DNA of 64,000 nt from an uncultured Vicinamibacterales bacterium (GCA_958295905.1 CATQHG010000001.1:83053-147052), one strand, 5' to 3'; counted from the stretch's first letter, positions 1 to 11,315 are shown. The notes: generated by a model from the letters alone, not told the origin. Translations and numbers: made by a program.

Positions 1-107
1 CGATCATCACCAGCGTGCACAGACGGCCGGCTTCCAAGCGGATGTTGAAGTGGATCCCCGTCCACACGTACACTATACACACCCTTGGGAAGGGGAAATT
101 CGCTTCG

Positions 108-350
108 ATGAGTAGCCGGACGACAGCCGGCGTCTCCCGGCCCCACGTCGCGGTGATCGGCGGCGGCTTCTGCGGATTCGCCGCGGCTTACGAGCTCGGC
201 CGGCGCGGCGTCCGCGCCACGGTGCTGGAGCGCGGGGCCGAAGTGGGCGGCCTCGCCGGCAGCTTTGCCGCCGGCGGCGAGCGGCTCGAGAAGTTTTACC
301 ACCACTGGTTCACCGGCGATGTCCGCCGCCGACTGGCGGGGCAGGAGTAG
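108..350 (+). pseudogene. N-terminal fragment of an FAD/NAD(P)-binding oxidoreductase
   Basis: An 80-residue reading frame starts at ATG 108, about 10 nt after an AGGGGAAA purine run. Residues 12-30 carry a dinucleotide-binding glycine pattern (VIGGGFCGFAAA), followed by VLERGAEVGGLAGSF and FYHHWFTGD. This is the usual opening of amine-oxidase/UDP-galactopyranose-mutase-like flavoproteins, which are normally 400-500 aa. A stop at 348-350 ends it after the FAD site, and no frame downstream continues the family. I read it as a truncated remnant; the FAD-binding part alone would not be an active enzyme. Confidence 0.6.
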
Positions 351-831
351 CTCTGGGCCGGCCGGCGTGTCAACGCGCTACCCCCGCGGCTCCCGCCCGG
401 ATCGCTGTCGCCGCGGAAGCCCGGGGCGCGGCGGGCGGCGCTTCGCAGGACCGCTTGACTCGGCGTATGACAGGCTGCGTTCTACGGATGCGGGTGGGGT
501 CGTTGGCGCGATGGCGGCGGTCTGGGTCGCGCGGGGGGCGCGTCGTGGCCGCGATCGGTTCCCCGCTCGGACCAGGGCGCCGAGATCCGGGGCAATCCGG
601 CGGCTTGATGACCGCGGCCGCGCGGTGGAGGTCGCAATCGCGTCGTATCACGACCGGCAAGGCGACGCGACAACCGCGGCGACACAGCCCGCCCGTGTGG
701 AAGCGAGTCGAATCCGGGCGACTGTCGATTGTACGCCGGGTGGCCGTTGGCGACTGTGTTGGGGGGCCTCCCTTCACGTGGTAAAAATCGTGGTATACGT
801 GGATCTGTGTTCTGATAAACTCTTTAGACAC
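351..831. other. gene-free stretch
   Basis: Open frames run through this GC-rich stretch on both strands, but their translations are arginine-rich and low in complexity, with no recognisable family. It separates the truncated flavoprotein from the Sel1 gene. Near its end (about 775-830) the base composition drops and AT-rich words such as GTAAAAATCGTGG appear, so a promoter for the Sel1 gene could sit there. Confidence 0.4.
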
Positions 832-1245
832 ATGCATTTATTGCGCCACTTCGAATCCTGCCGGGCGTGCCAACCCTTTTGGGGGCCGTGGCCGTTTGCG
901 GATCCCGCGGAGGCGCTGCGCAGGGCGCGGCTCGCCGCCGAGCAGGGAGGCGCGCGCGGACAGAGCGTCTTGGCCTTCCTGTACAGCAACGGGCGCGGCG
1001 TGCCGCAGGACCACGGGGAGGCGTTGCGCTGGGCGCGGCTCGCCGCCGAACAGGGAAGCCCTTCCGCACGGAGTCTCTTGGGGATGAATGACATGGCGGG
1101 CCGAGGTGTGGAGCAGGACTTTGTCACCGGTTACATGTGGCTTACTTTGGCCGGGGACACCAACGCCCGGACGCGTCTGGCCGAGTTCTTGACGCCCGAA
1201 CAGATTGCGGAAGCCGAGGCGCGGGCCCGCGACTGGGGGAAGTGA
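832..1245 (+). CDS. small Sel1-repeat (TPR-like) protein
   Basis: 137 residues from ATG 832. The frame is open further upstream, but only the part after 832 looks like protein. Two clear Sel1 repeats occupy roughly residues 23-95, with the pattern DPAEALRRARLAAEQGGARG / DHGEALRWARLAAEQGSPSA and the GRGVPQD and GRGVEQD signatures. A third partial repeat leads into YMWLTLA and a C-terminal helix (LTPEQIAEAEARA), a common end of Sel1 proteins. Such repeats form alpha-alpha hairpins that mediate protein contacts; no enzymatic domain is present. No signal peptide is obvious. The partner is unknown. Confidence 0.7.
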   Translation: MHLLRHFESCRACQPFWGPWPFADPAEALRRARLAAEQGGARGQSVLAFLYSNGRGVPQDHGEALRWARLAAEQGSPSARSLLGMNDMAGRGVEQDFVTGYMWLTLAGDTNARTRLAEFLTPEQIAEAEARARDWGK

Positions 1246-1525
1246 GATTAGTCCAGACACGGCGCGTTCATTGACGAACGCCGCGATCGCCGACGACCGC
1301 GACGCGGAGCAGCCTGGAGTTTCCGCCCCGGTACCCTCCACGCCGGGGGGCGCCGCCCTCCGCCGCCGGTACTTCGGATTCGTCACGGTCGAAGTAGACT
1401 GCGGCGGAAGTCAGGCGGATCGTCCCGGATGCTCAGGTCTTCGGCCAGTTTTCGGGCGTGGATGCAGGAAGCGGGTGTTGGGCATGTTCGAAATGACCGG
1501 GACATGGCGGCCAGTGGCGGCAACC

Positions 1526-4299
1526 ATGACCATCACGCGGACGCTGACCTTGGCGTCACTGGCGCTGGCCGGCCTGGGTCTCGCCGCGCCGGCGGCGGGT
1601 GCCGGCCAGGAGACCGCGATCGCCGGGACGGTGACCGACGAGACCGGCGGCGTGCTGCCCGGGGTGACCGTCGAGGCGCGCGGTCCCGCGGCCGGCGGGC
1701 CGCCGCGGATCGCCGTCACCGACGGCGCCGGCCGGTTCTCGTTCACCGCGCTCGAACCGGGCGCGTACGACCTGACCCTCATCCTCCCCGGCTTCGTCAC
1801 TGTCGTGCGCGCGGGGGTCGAGCCGGGCGCCGAGGTCGAGATCGAGCTGCAGGCGCAGTTCGAGGAAACGGTGGTCGTGGTCGGCACCCGCGCGGCGCCG
1901 CGGTCGGCCACCGCGTCGCCGGTGCCGATCGACGCCATTCCGTACCAGGACATCGTCAGCCAGGGGGCGACGGATCTGAGCGATCAGTTGCGGAACGTCG
2001 TGCCGTCGTACAACGTCAACGCACAACCGATCAGCGACGCGGCGACAGATCGTGCGGCCGGTGAACCTGCGCGGTCTGGCCCCCGACCACACCCTGGTGC
2101 TGGTCAACGGCAAGCGCCGGCACCGCTCGGCGGTCATCAACTGGCTCGGCAACGGGGCGGCGGACGGCGCCCAGGGGCCGGACGTCTCCGCCATCCCGGC
2201 GATCGCGCTGCGGCAAGTCGAAGTGCTGCGGGACGGGGCGTCGGCGCAGTACGGGTCGGACGCGAATCGCCGGCGTGCTCAACTTCCAGTTGAAGGACGA
2301 CCCGTCAGGCGGGAGCCTCGAGTTCCGCACCGGCGCGCACGGCGCGGGTGACGGCGGGTCGTACGCCGTCGCCGGCAACGCCGGCCTGCCGCTCGGCGCG
2401 ACCGGATTCGCCAACCTCAGCCTGGAGTACGGCAACGCCGGCGCCACCAGCCGCAGCGTGCAGCGGGACGACGCCCAGGCGCTGATCGACGCCGGCAACA
2501 CCGCGGTCGCCGACCCGGTGCAGATCTGGGGGTCTCCGGCGATCGACGACGACCTGAAGCTGTTCGGCAACTTCGGCCACCTGTTCGACAACGGCGTGCA
2601 GCTCTACGGGCACGCCAACTACGCGAGCAAGACCGTGACCGGCGGTTTCTACTTTCGGAACCCGAACACGCGCTGGGGGATCTACAGCGCCGACGGGGGC
2701 GGGACGCTGTTGATCGGCGACGCGCTCGACGCGCAGGACGGCGTCCTCGACGGGTCCGCGAACTGTCCGACGGTGGCGGTCACCGACCACCGGCCGGACC
2801 CGGCGGCGCTCCGGGCCGTCTTCGACGATCCGAACTGCTTCTCGTTCCAGGAGCTCCTGCCGGGCGGCTTCACGCCGCAGTTCGGCGGCGATTCCGCGGA
2901 TGCGTCGGTGGTCGCCGGCGTCCGCGGACTGGCCGCGAACGGTTTCGTCTGGGACGCCAGCGCGAGCGTCGGCGCCCACGAGGTGGACCTGTTCATCACC
3001 GACACCGTCAACGCGTCGCTGGGGCCGCAGACCCCGCTCGACTTCCGGCCCGGACTGAACCGCCAGCGGGAGGTCAACCTCAACTTCGACGTCTCCCATC
3101 CCGTCGCCGACCGGGTGAACGTTGCGGCGGGCGGCGAGTGGCGGCAGGAACAGTTCACGACCGGTCTCGGCGATCGCGGGTCGTGGGTGACCGGCCCCTA
3201 CGGCGTCCAGGGTTTCGCCTCCACCTCCAACGGATTCCCGGGTTACGGCCCGCTCTCCGCGGGCGTCTGGAGCCGCGCCAACGCCGCGGTCTACGGCGAC
3301 GTCGAGGTGCGGGACGCGGAGGACGCCTGGACCGTCGGCGGCGCCCTGCGGGTGGAGCGCTTCGACGACTTCGGCGTCACGACCAACAGCAAGGTCTCCC
3401 GCGCGCTACCAGGTGGCCCCCGCGCTGGCGCTGCGCGGCAGCGCCAGCACCGGGTTCCGGGCGCCGACGCCCGGCCAGGCCAACGTGTTCAACACGTCGG
3501 TCGAGTTCGATCAGGAGACGAACGACTCCGTCTTCAACGTCACCCTGCCGCCGACCTGGACGGTCGCCGGCCTGTACGGGGGGCTGGCGCTCCAGCCGGA
3601 ACGGTCAGTCAACATGACGACCGGGGCGGTGGTCGAGTCCGGGCCGTTCACCCTGACCGCGGACTACTTCCACATCGATCTGCGGGATCGGATCGGCCTG
3701 TCGCAGAACTTCCGGTTCACGTCGCGCGAGGTGAACATCCTGCTCGCCGAGGGGGTGGCAAGCGCCCGCGACCTGCGGAACTTCCGGTTCTTCACCAACG
3801 CCTTCGATACCCGGACGCAGGGCATCGACCTCGTGGCGACGTGGACGCCGCCGGGGCTCGGCGGCGGCACCAGCCTCAGCGCCATCGTCAACCGGACCGT
3901 CAGCCGGGTGACCGACTTCGATCCGGGCACCCTCGACGACGCGCGGATCCGGGAGCTGCAGGAGGCGGTGCCGCAGACCCGCTGGAACGCCGCCGTGACG
4001 CAGGCTGTCGGTCCCCGTGCTCCTGCGCGGCCGGCTGCACTTCTACGGCGGCTGGTGGGACACGGAGGACTTCCTGCGCTATCGCGGGAAGCACCTCCTC
4101 GATCTCGAACTCGAAGTCCCCATGGGCGGGGGCGCCACGCTGGGCCGTCGGCGGGCAGAACGTGCTGAACACCTACCCCGACGAGCATCCGTTCGCGCGG
4201 CAGCGGCTCGGGAACCGCTACAGCCAGTTCACGCCGTTCGGCTTCAACGGCGGCTACTACTACGTCCGGATCGCCCACGCCTGGCGGACCGGCGCCTGA
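1526..4299 (+). pseudogene. TonB-dependent outer-membrane receptor with N-terminal regulatory domain, five frame breaks
   Basis: A signal peptide (MTITRTLTLASLALAGLGL..., residues 1-26) is followed by a carboxypeptidase-regulatory/Cna-B-like domain (IAGTVTDETGGVLPGVTVEA), a plug domain (YQDIVSQGATDLSDQLRNV; VEVLRDGASAQYGSDA) and a beta-barrel ending in GGYYYVRIAHAW. It would import a siderophore, carbohydrate or similar ligand across the outer membrane using TonB energy. The family-like sequence continues without gaps through frames 2-0-1-2-0-1, with changes near 2045, 2272, 3400, 4009 and 4143. Each is explained by one extra base. The total of 2,774 nt is 2 modulo 3, which agrees with five single-base insertions. 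No in-frame stop interrupts any segment, so this may be sequence error rather than gene death. Confidence 0.8.
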
Positions 4300-4315
4300 A
4301 CGCGCGAGGGAAGTT

Positions 4316-7300
4316 GTGGTGACAGACGCCGGCAGCACCAGCGACGGCGTCACGGATCCGGAGCCCGACGCCTTCTACACACGGCCGATCCTGAACTCGC
4401 CCTACGAGTACCCGGGGCGCCACTGGGAGCTGGACGAGAGCCACCGGCCGACCAGCCGCGTCGTCGACGCGCGGCGGCCCTCGTCGTACGTCTCGCCGAT
4501 CCCCGCCCCGCGGAAACGCCGCGCCCGGCAGTTGGAACTGGTCGCCGACGAGACCGCGAAGTCGGTCGGGACCGGCGGGCAGCAGTACGACCTGACCGCG
4601 TTCATCACCGGCGTCCGCAACGCCGTCGACGACTGGCGGGCTCTGCCCGAGAGCGCGTGGCGGGTTACGCCGGAGACCGCGCGCCTCCTGCGCCACTGGC
4701 GCCACCACGCCTTCGGCGACGTCCGGCCGTTCTTCTGCCAGGTCGAGGCGGTCGAGACCCTGATCTGGCTGACCGAGGTCGCGCCGCGCCTCGGCAGGGA
4801 CGGACGCCGGTACCTCGATCATCTGGCGAACGCGAACGCCGGCGCGGCGGCGGACCCGGCCTCCGTGCTGAACCGGGCCGCCCTCAAGCTCGCGACCGGC
4901 GCCGGCAAGACCACCGTCATGGCCCTGCTGATCGCGTGGCAGACCCTCAACGCGGTCCGGCGCCCCGGCAGCCCCCGCTTCACGCGGGGCTTCCTGGTGG
5001 TCACGCCCGGCGTGACGATCCGCCGGCGCCTGCGCGTGCTCCAGCCGAACGATCCCGACAGCTACTACGCGAGCCGCGAACTGGTCCCGCCGGACATGCT
5101 CCGCGACCTCGAACGGGCGAAGATCGTCATCACCAACTACCACGCGTTCCAGCCGCGCGGGACGCTGGCCGTCTCGGCCGTGGGCCGCGCGCTGCTCCAG
5201 GGCCGGGGGGCCCCGTTGCGGACGCAGGAGACCGACGGGCAGATGCTGCAGCGGGTGATGCCCGAGCTGATGGGGCTCAAGCGGATCTGCGTGCTCAACG
5301 ACGAGGCCCACCACTGCTATCGGGAGAAGCCGGCCGAATCGGCCGAAGGCGCGCTCGAGGGCGACGATCGGAAGGAAGCGAAGAAGAACCGCGAGACCGC
5401 GCGCATCTGGATGTCGGGCCTTGAGGCCGTCCAGCGCAGGCTCGGTGTGCAGCGCGTCGTCGACCTGTCGGCGACGCCGTTCTTCCTGCGCGGGTCGGGC
5501 TATGCCGAGGGGACGCTGTTCCCGTGGACCGCGAGCGACTTCTCGCTCATGGACGCCATCGAATGCGGCATCGTCAAGCTGCCGCGGGTGCCGGTGGCCG
5601 ACAACATCCCCGGCGCCGAGATGCCCGAGTTCCGCGAGCTGTGGAAGCACATCGGCAAACAGATGCCGAAGAAGGGCCGCGGGCGGACCGCGGCCGACCC
5701 GCTGCGTCTGCCGACGAAACTGGTGACGGCCCTCGAGGCGCTGTACGGCCACTACCGGCGGACCTTCGACGAGTGGCGGGCGGCCGGCATCCGCGTCCCG
5801 CCCTGCTTCATCGTGGTCTGCAACAACACTATCGACCTCGAAGCTGGACTACGACTACGTCTCCGGTTTCCGCCGCGATCGCGGGGACGGCTCGACCACC
5901 TTCGAACAAGGTCGCCTGGCCCTCTTCCGGAACTTCGACGAGCACGGCCGGCCCCTCGCCCGGCCCCGGACGCTGCTGATCGACAGCGAGCAACTCGATT
6001 CCGGCGAGGCGCTCGACAAGCATTTCCGCACCGCCGCGGCCGACGAGATCGCACGCTTCCGGCGCGAGATCGTCGAGCGGACCGGCGACCGGCGGCAGGC
6101 CGAGAAGCTCTCCGACGAGGACCTGCTCCGCGAGGTGGTCAACACGGTCGGCGTCGAAGGCCGCCTGGGCGCGCAGACCCGCTGCGTCGTGTCGGTCTCG
6201 ATGCTCAGCGAGGGCTGGGACGCGCGGACCGTCACCCACGTCCTGGGCGTGCGGGCGTTCGGAACGCAGCTCCTGTGCGAGCAGATCGTCGGCCGCGCGC
6301 TGCGCCGGCAGTCGTACGCCGTGAACGAGGAAACCGGGCGCTTCGACGTGGAGTACGCCGACGTGCTCGGCATCCCGTTCGACTTCACCGCCAAGCCGGT
6401 GGTCGCGCCGCCGCAGCCGCCGCGCGAGACGGTGCAGGTCCGGGCGGTGGTCCCGGACCGCGACGCGTGCGAAATCCGCTTCCCCCGCGTCCAGGGCTAC
6501 CGCGTGGAGCTCCCGGACGACCGGCTGGCCGCCCGATTCGACGACGACTCCACGCTGATCCTCACGCCCGAGCTGGTCGGCCCCGCCGTCACCCGCAACG
6601 AGGCGATCATCGGCGAGGGGGTCGACCTGACGCTGGTCCACACGAACCGGATACGGCGCGCCACGCTGCTGTACCACCTGACCCGCCATCTGCTGCTGAC
6701 CGAATGGCGCGACCCGAACGAAGAGCCGAAGCTGTATCTGTTCGGCCAGCTCAAGCGCATCGCCCGGCAGTGGCTGGACGGGCATCTGGTCTGCGAAGGC
6801 GGCACGTATCCGGCGCAACTGCTGTTCGCCGAACTCGCGGACGTCGCCTGCAAGCGCATCACCGACGGCATCGTCGAGGAGCACCGCGGGACCCGCCCGA
6901 TCAAGGCCGTGCTCGATCCGTACAACCCCGACGGGTCCACGCGGCACGTGCGGTTCACCACGTCGAAGCAGACCCGCTGGGAGACCGATGCGCAGCGTTG
7001 CCACGTCGACTGGGCGGTCTGCGACAGCGACTGGGAGGCCGAGTTCTGCCGCGTCGCCGAGGCGCATCCGCAGGTGCGGGCGTACGTGAAGAACCACAAC
7101 CTCGGACTGGAGGTCCCCTACCGTTTCGGCGGCGCGAGCCGGCGCTATCTGCCCGACTTCGTCGTCCTCGTCGACGACGGGCGCGGTCCCGACGACCCCC
7201 TGCACCTGGTCGTGGAGGTCAAGGGCTACCGCCGCGAAGACGCGAAGGAGAAGAAGGCGGCGATGGAGACGTACTGGGTCCCGGCCGTCAACCACCTGGG

Positions 7301-7418
7301 GTCGTACGGCCGCTGGACGTTCCGGGAGCTGACCTCCGTCTACAAGATGGAGACCGACTTCGCCGCCGCCGTCACCGCGGCCTTTCAGCAGACGATCGAG
7401 TCGGTCCTGGACGCATAG
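4316..7418 (+). CDS. type III-like restriction enzyme, DEAD helicase plus C-terminal nuclease (one frame break)
   Basis: GTG start after GCGAGGGAAG, 17 nt past the receptor. About 1,034 residues. The helicase core has Walker A TGAGKTT (residues 194-200), Walker B DEAH (329-332) and LSATPFF, then a second helicase lobe (MLSEGWDARTVTHVLG, QIVGRALRRQSY). The C-terminus has a PD-(D/E)XK layout: YLPDFVVLVDDG then LVVEVKGYR. This is the Res subunit architecture of type III-like systems: ATP-driven translocation plus cleavage, acting with the methyltransferase at 8292. The frame changes near 5828 (VVCNNT to SKLDYDYVSGF) by one extra base; the flanking halves match one continuous protein. Small antitoxin-like genes lie between it and its methyltransferase. 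Confidence 0.85.
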
Positions 7419-7660
7419 AGGAAAGGAAGGAGAACGCCGTTTTCGAGGCCGGCCACGCCTGCGGACGGCCCCGGCTCGCTGGAGACCGGGATACCCGCGT
7501 GACCAGTACTCGCCCAGTTGCCTGTTTGCCAGGATTCACACGGGCGGGACGCCCGCTGCGCGTTCAGGTGTTCAGGGCGGACACGCCGCTGGTCAGGATC
7601 GTGACAATATAGGAGCCCACCGCGGGCGGAGTGGGTCGATGACCGCCGGCGGAGGTGAAC

Positions 7661-7907
7661 ATGCCGGTGTGCCCGGCCTGCGGCGCCGACCGAAGCCGCG
7701 AAGAACGGGGCGACGACGTCTTCCACGTCGATGAGCGCTACGTGCTTGGTCGGCCGCATTCCGGCTCGTGTCTGCGTCCGGTGTGGAGAACCCTCGTTCA
7801 GCCGCGAAACGGCGGAACGGGTCCGGCGCATGGCGCATGGACGCGCCGAACCGACTCGCTCCGTTCCGCTGGGGGTGTTCGAGTTCACCCGGGATGGAGC
7901 GGCCTGA
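7661..7907 (+). pseudogene. YgiT/MqsA-type zinc-finger protein, frameshifted
   Basis: ATG 7661 follows GGAGG by 6 nt. The protein starts MPVCPACGAD and reads DVFHVDERYVL. One extra base near 7751 moves it to the next frame, which continues VGRIPARVCVRCGEPSFSRE and ends VFEFTRDGAA. Two CxxC pairs (CPAC, CVRC) form the zinc knuckle typical of YgiT-type antitoxin N-termini. The region is 247 nt, one base more than whole codons. The usual neighbour is a DUF4258/MqsR-like toxin upstream; none is visible in 7419-7660, so this looks like an orphan of a toxin-antitoxin pair inside the restriction locus. Confidence 0.55.
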
Positions 7908-8033
7908 ACGATGCCTCGGACACCCCGGTCACGGACCCGGACGGTCGCAATCCTCGAGTACGGACGGTCTGGATTGTCGAGAATGAATGCGACGCGCCAC
8001 GCGTCATGACCGCGCATCCGCTGAGGAGACGGG

Positions 8034-8267
8034 ATGCTGCAGGAGCTTGACCGTATCGTGCTCACGGAAGACCTGTCGAGCGTGCGCTTGAAGGCGGGCG
8101 ACGTCGGTACGATTGTCCACGCGCATCGGGGCGGCCAGGCTTTCGAGGTGGAATTTCTGGCCCCGGACGGCAACACCGCGGCGTTGGCCACGGTGCCGGC
8201 GTCCCGGCTTCGTCCCGTAGCCGCCACCGACCCGACCCCTGCGCGGGCGCTCGAGAGCGTCGGGTAA
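8034..8267 (+). CDS. DUF4926-like small protein
   Basis: 77 residues, ATG 8034 preceded by GAGGAGACGGG. The sequence MLQELDRIVLTEDLSSVRLK, then GDVGTIVHAHRGGQAFEVEF and SRLRPV, matches the compact SH3-like DUF4926 family. These are often found beside toxin-antitoxin or restriction genes and are of unproven function. It ends 24 nt before the methyltransferase start and is probably co-transcribed with it. Confidence 0.7.
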   Translation: MLQELDRIVLTEDLSSVRLKAGDVGTIVHAHRGGQAFEVEFLAPDGNTAALATVPASRLRPVAATDPTPARALESVG

Positions 8268-8291
8268 CCGACCGGCAAGGCAGGCTGATCC

Positions 8292-11200
8292 GTGGCGCGA
8301 ACACCGAAGAAACCCAGGACCGTCGAGACCCTGACCCACGGCGCGGCCTCCCGGAAGAACATCCCGACCGCCGAATTCGAGCCGGTCATGGACCGGGCCG
8401 ATCAGGACCCGGTCCGGGCCGCTTACGAGCGCCGCAACCGCGACCTCGACCCGCAGCTCGTCTGGCGCGGCAAGGACCTGCAGGACTGGTCCGACCTCGT
8501 CGTGCCGGCGCCGCCGCTCTTCATCCAGGAGAAGGTGCACCCGAAGGTCCTGGTCGACGACCTGCAGCGGGAGACGCGGCGGCGCCGGGCCGGCGCCGAG
8601 TCCGGCGGCCGGCAACCCGACCTGTTCGCCGATTTCAACGGCCTGCCCGACGACGACGCCCGGACCGAGTTCTACCGGCACGACGCCAACTGGTCGAACC
8701 GGATGATCCTCGGCGACAGCCTCCAGGTGATGGCGTCGCTGGCCGAGCGCGAGGGCCTGCGCGGCAAGGTGCAGTGCATCTACCTCGACCCGCCCTACGG
8801 CATCAAGTTCAACTCGAACTTCCAGTGGTCCACCACCAGCCGCGACGTCAAGGACGGCAAGGCCGAGCACATCAGCCGCGAGCCCGAGCAGGTGAAGGCG
8901 TTCCGCGACACGTGGCGGGACGGCATTCACTCGTACCTGACGTACCTGCGCGACCGCCTGACCGTGGCGCGGGAGCTCCTGACGGAGAGCGGGAGCATCT
9001 TCGTGCAGATCGGGGACGAGAACGTTCACCGGGTGCGGGCGCTGATGGATGAGGTGTTCGGACGAGAGAACTCGATTTCGCTTATTTCCTTTTCAACAAC
9101 GACCGGATCGACAGACAGGTATCTCGGGCAGACTACAGACTACCTCTTGTGGTATGCGAAGAATCAGGTCGCAGTCAAATATAGCCCCATTTATCAAAAC
9201 AAGACACCGGGCGGGAAGAGCGGCAGCAGTTACAATCGCGTGTGTGATACAGGTGTTAACGAAGTGATCTCGGATGACCAGTTGTCCAGTTCGCTCAGTT
9301 CCGCAGGGAGCCGTCCGGTCAGTTACCCCAGTTACCCAGGGGTTTATTCTCTCGATAATCTGACATCTCAGAGCATTGGGCGCCAGAAGGGCGAAGGGGC
9401 CGCATGTTGGTTTGGCGTCAAGTTTCGAGGATCAGTGTACAAACCCAGCTTGTCTGCTCGATGGAAAACGAACTATGAAGGCATGACACGGCTACAGGCC
9501 GCAGACCGACTGGAGCCTACTAAGAATCGTCTGCGGTACGTCCGATACCTTGACGACTTTCCGGTGGCTCAAATCGTAAACCGTTGGGACGACGTTGGTC
9601 TATCGGACAAGTCGTATGTGGTCCAAACATCGCCGACCGTTGCGAAACGCTGCATCCTGATGACCACCGACCCAGGCGACCTCGTCCTCGACCCAACCTG
9701 CGGATCCGGCACCACCGCCTACGTCGCAGAGCAGTGGGGCCGGCGCTGGATCACCATCGACACGTCCCGCGTCGCCCTGGCGCTCGCCCGCGCCCGCGTC
9801 ATGGGCGCGCGCTACCCGCACTACCTGCTCGCCGACAGCCCGGAGGGACAGCGGAAGGAAGCCGAAGTTACCCGCAAGGCCCCGTCCGAGACGCCCACGC
9901 ACGGCGACGTCCGGCAGGGGTTCGTCTACGAGCGCGTGCCGCACGTCACGCTCAAGTCCATCGCCAACAACGCGGAAATCGACGTCATCTGGGAGCGGTG
10001 GCAGGAGACGCTGGAGCCGCTCCGCAAAGACCTGAACGCCGCGCTCGGCCGCTCGTGGGCAGAATGGGAGATCCCGCGGGAAGCCGGCGAGCCGTGGCCT
10101 GCCGCCGCAGCAGCAGCCTGGAAACGCTTCGCCGCCGCCGAAACGGACCGCGATCGAACCGCCGCCCTGCAGGCCGTCAACGCCGAGTTGGACCGCCGCT
10201 ACACGCCGGCCGACCCGCCCGACGGACCGCGCGATCCGTGGCCGGCCGAGGTCACCGGCACGCACCGCCGGTGGTGGGAGGCGCGCATCGCCCGGCAGCA
10301 GGAGATCGACGCCTCCATCGCGGCGCGGGCCGACGTCGAGCACCTCTACGACAAGCCGTACGAGGACAAGAAAAAGGTGCGCGTCGCCGGTCCGTTCACC
10401 GTCGAGAGCCTGTCGCCGCACCGCCTGCTGGCGCTCGACGAGCACGACGAGCTGATCGACCGGGTCGCCGAAGGGGCGTCCGCGTACGGCGCGGCGGAAG
10501 ACTTCACCGGCATGGTGCTCGGCCACCTCGCCACCGCCGGCGTCCAGCAGGCGCGCAAGGCCGACCGCATCCAGTTCACGGCGCTGGAACCGTGGCCGGG
10601 CGAGCTGATCTGCGCCCAGGGCCGCTATCTCGAGGGCGAGGCCGACGACGACGAGACCGAGCGGGCCGAACGGCGCGCCGGCGTCCTCGTGGGGCCGGAG
10701 TTCGGGACCGTCGCCAGACAGGATCTCGTGCGGGCCGCCCGCGAGGCGGGCGACGCCGGCTTCGACGTCCTGATTGCCTGCGCCTTCAACTACGAGCCGC
10801 ACGCCACCGAGTTCAACAAGCTCGGCGCGCTCCCGGTGCTGAAGGCGCGCATGAACGCCGACCTGCACATGGCCGACAACCTGAAGAACACCGGCCGGGG
10901 CAACCTGTTCGTCGTCTTCGGCGAGCCCGACGTCGAGATTCTGCCCGCCGCCGAAGACGCCGAGGACGGCGACGACCCCGAGGCCGGCCGCATCCAGGTG
11001 CGTATCAACGGCGTCGACGTCTTCCACCCCAACACCGGCGAGGTCCGCAGCGACGGCCCCGACGGCATCGCCTGCTGGTTCATCGACACCGACTACAACG
11101 ACGAGAGCTTCTTCGTCCGCCACGCCTACTTCCTGGGCGCCAACGACCCCTACAAGGCGCTCCGGACCACCCTGAAGGCCGAAATCGACCCCGACGCCTG

Positions 11201-11315
11201 GGCGACGCTCCACAGCGACACGTCGCGGCCCTTCGACCGGCCGGCGTCGGGCCGCATCGCCGTGAAGGTGATCAACCACCTGGGGGACGAAGTGATGAAG
11301 GTGTTCCAGGTGTGA
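8292..11315 (+). CDS. beta-class site-specific DNA methyltransferase (type III-like Mod)
   Basis: 1,007 residues from GTG 8292, uninterrupted. The amino-methylation motif DPPY (residues 166-169) precedes the AdoMet-binding motif DPTCGSGT (467-474), the beta-class order, with the target-recognition region between them. Residues after about 530 form a long C-terminal part rich in charged helices, ending ISFxV-like DEVMKVFQV. With the helicase-nuclease at 4316 it makes a type III-like system: this protein would give site recognition and protective N6-adenine or N4-cytosine methylation. The recognition region (about 9060-9640) is visibly AT-richer than both flanks, which suggests exchange of the specificity domain. 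Confidence 0.9.
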   Translation: MARTPKKPRTVETLTHGAASRKNIPTAEFEPVMDRADQDPVRAAYERRNRDLDPQLVWRGKDLQDWSDLVVPAPPLFIQEKVHPKVLVDDLQRETRRRRAGAESGGRQPDLFADFNGLPDDDARTEFYRHDANWSNRMILGDSLQVMASLAEREGLRGKVQCIYLDPPYGIKFNSNFQWSTTSRDVKDGKAEHISREPEQVKAFRDTWRDGIHSYLTYLRDRLTVARELLTESGSIFVQIGDENVHRVRALMDEVFGRENSISLISFSTTTGSTDRYLGQTTDYLLWYAKNQVAVKYSPIYQNKTPGGKSGSSYNRVCDTGVNEVISDDQLSSSLSSAGSRPVSYPSYPGVYSLDNLTSQSIGRQKGEGAACWFGVKFRGSVYKPSLSARWKTNYEGMTRLQAADRLEPTKNRLRYVRYLDDFPVAQIVNRWDDVGLSDKSYVVQTSPTVAKRCILMTTDPGDLVLDPTCGSGTTAYVAEQWGRRWITIDTSRVALALARARVMGARYPHYLLADSPEGQRKEAEVTRKAPSETPTHGDVRQGFVYERVPHVTLKSIANNAEIDVIWERWQETLEPLRKDLNAALGRSWAEWEIPREAGEPWPAAAAAAWKRFAAAETDRDRTAALQAVNAELDRRYTPADPPDGPRDPWPAEVTGTHRRWWEARIARQQEIDASIAARADVEHLYDKPYEDKKKVRVAGPFTVESLSPHRLLALDEHDELIDRVAEGASAYGAAEDFTGMVLGHLATAGVQQARKADRIQFTALEPWPGELICAQGRYLEGEADDDETERAERRAGVLVGPEFGTVARQDLVRAAREAGDAGFDVLIACAFNYEPHATEFNKLGALPVLKARMNADLHMADNLKNTGRGNLFVVFGEPDVEILPAAEDAEDGDDPEAGRIQVRINGVDVFHPNTGEVRSDGPDGIACWFIDTDYNDESFFVRHAYFLGANDPYKALRTTLKAEIDPDAWATLHSDTSRPFDRPASGRIAVKVINHLGDEVMKVFQV

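Noticed and set aside
265..831. Upstream extension of the Sel1 frame to 265
   Set aside because: The extension is low-complexity arginine-rich sequence with no homology-like features; protein-like sequence begins at ATG 832.
1526..4299. Programmed ribosomal frameshifting as the explanation for the receptor's five breaks
   Set aside because: The sites share no slippery heptamer, stimulatory structure or common motif, and programmed sites do not occur five times in one gene.
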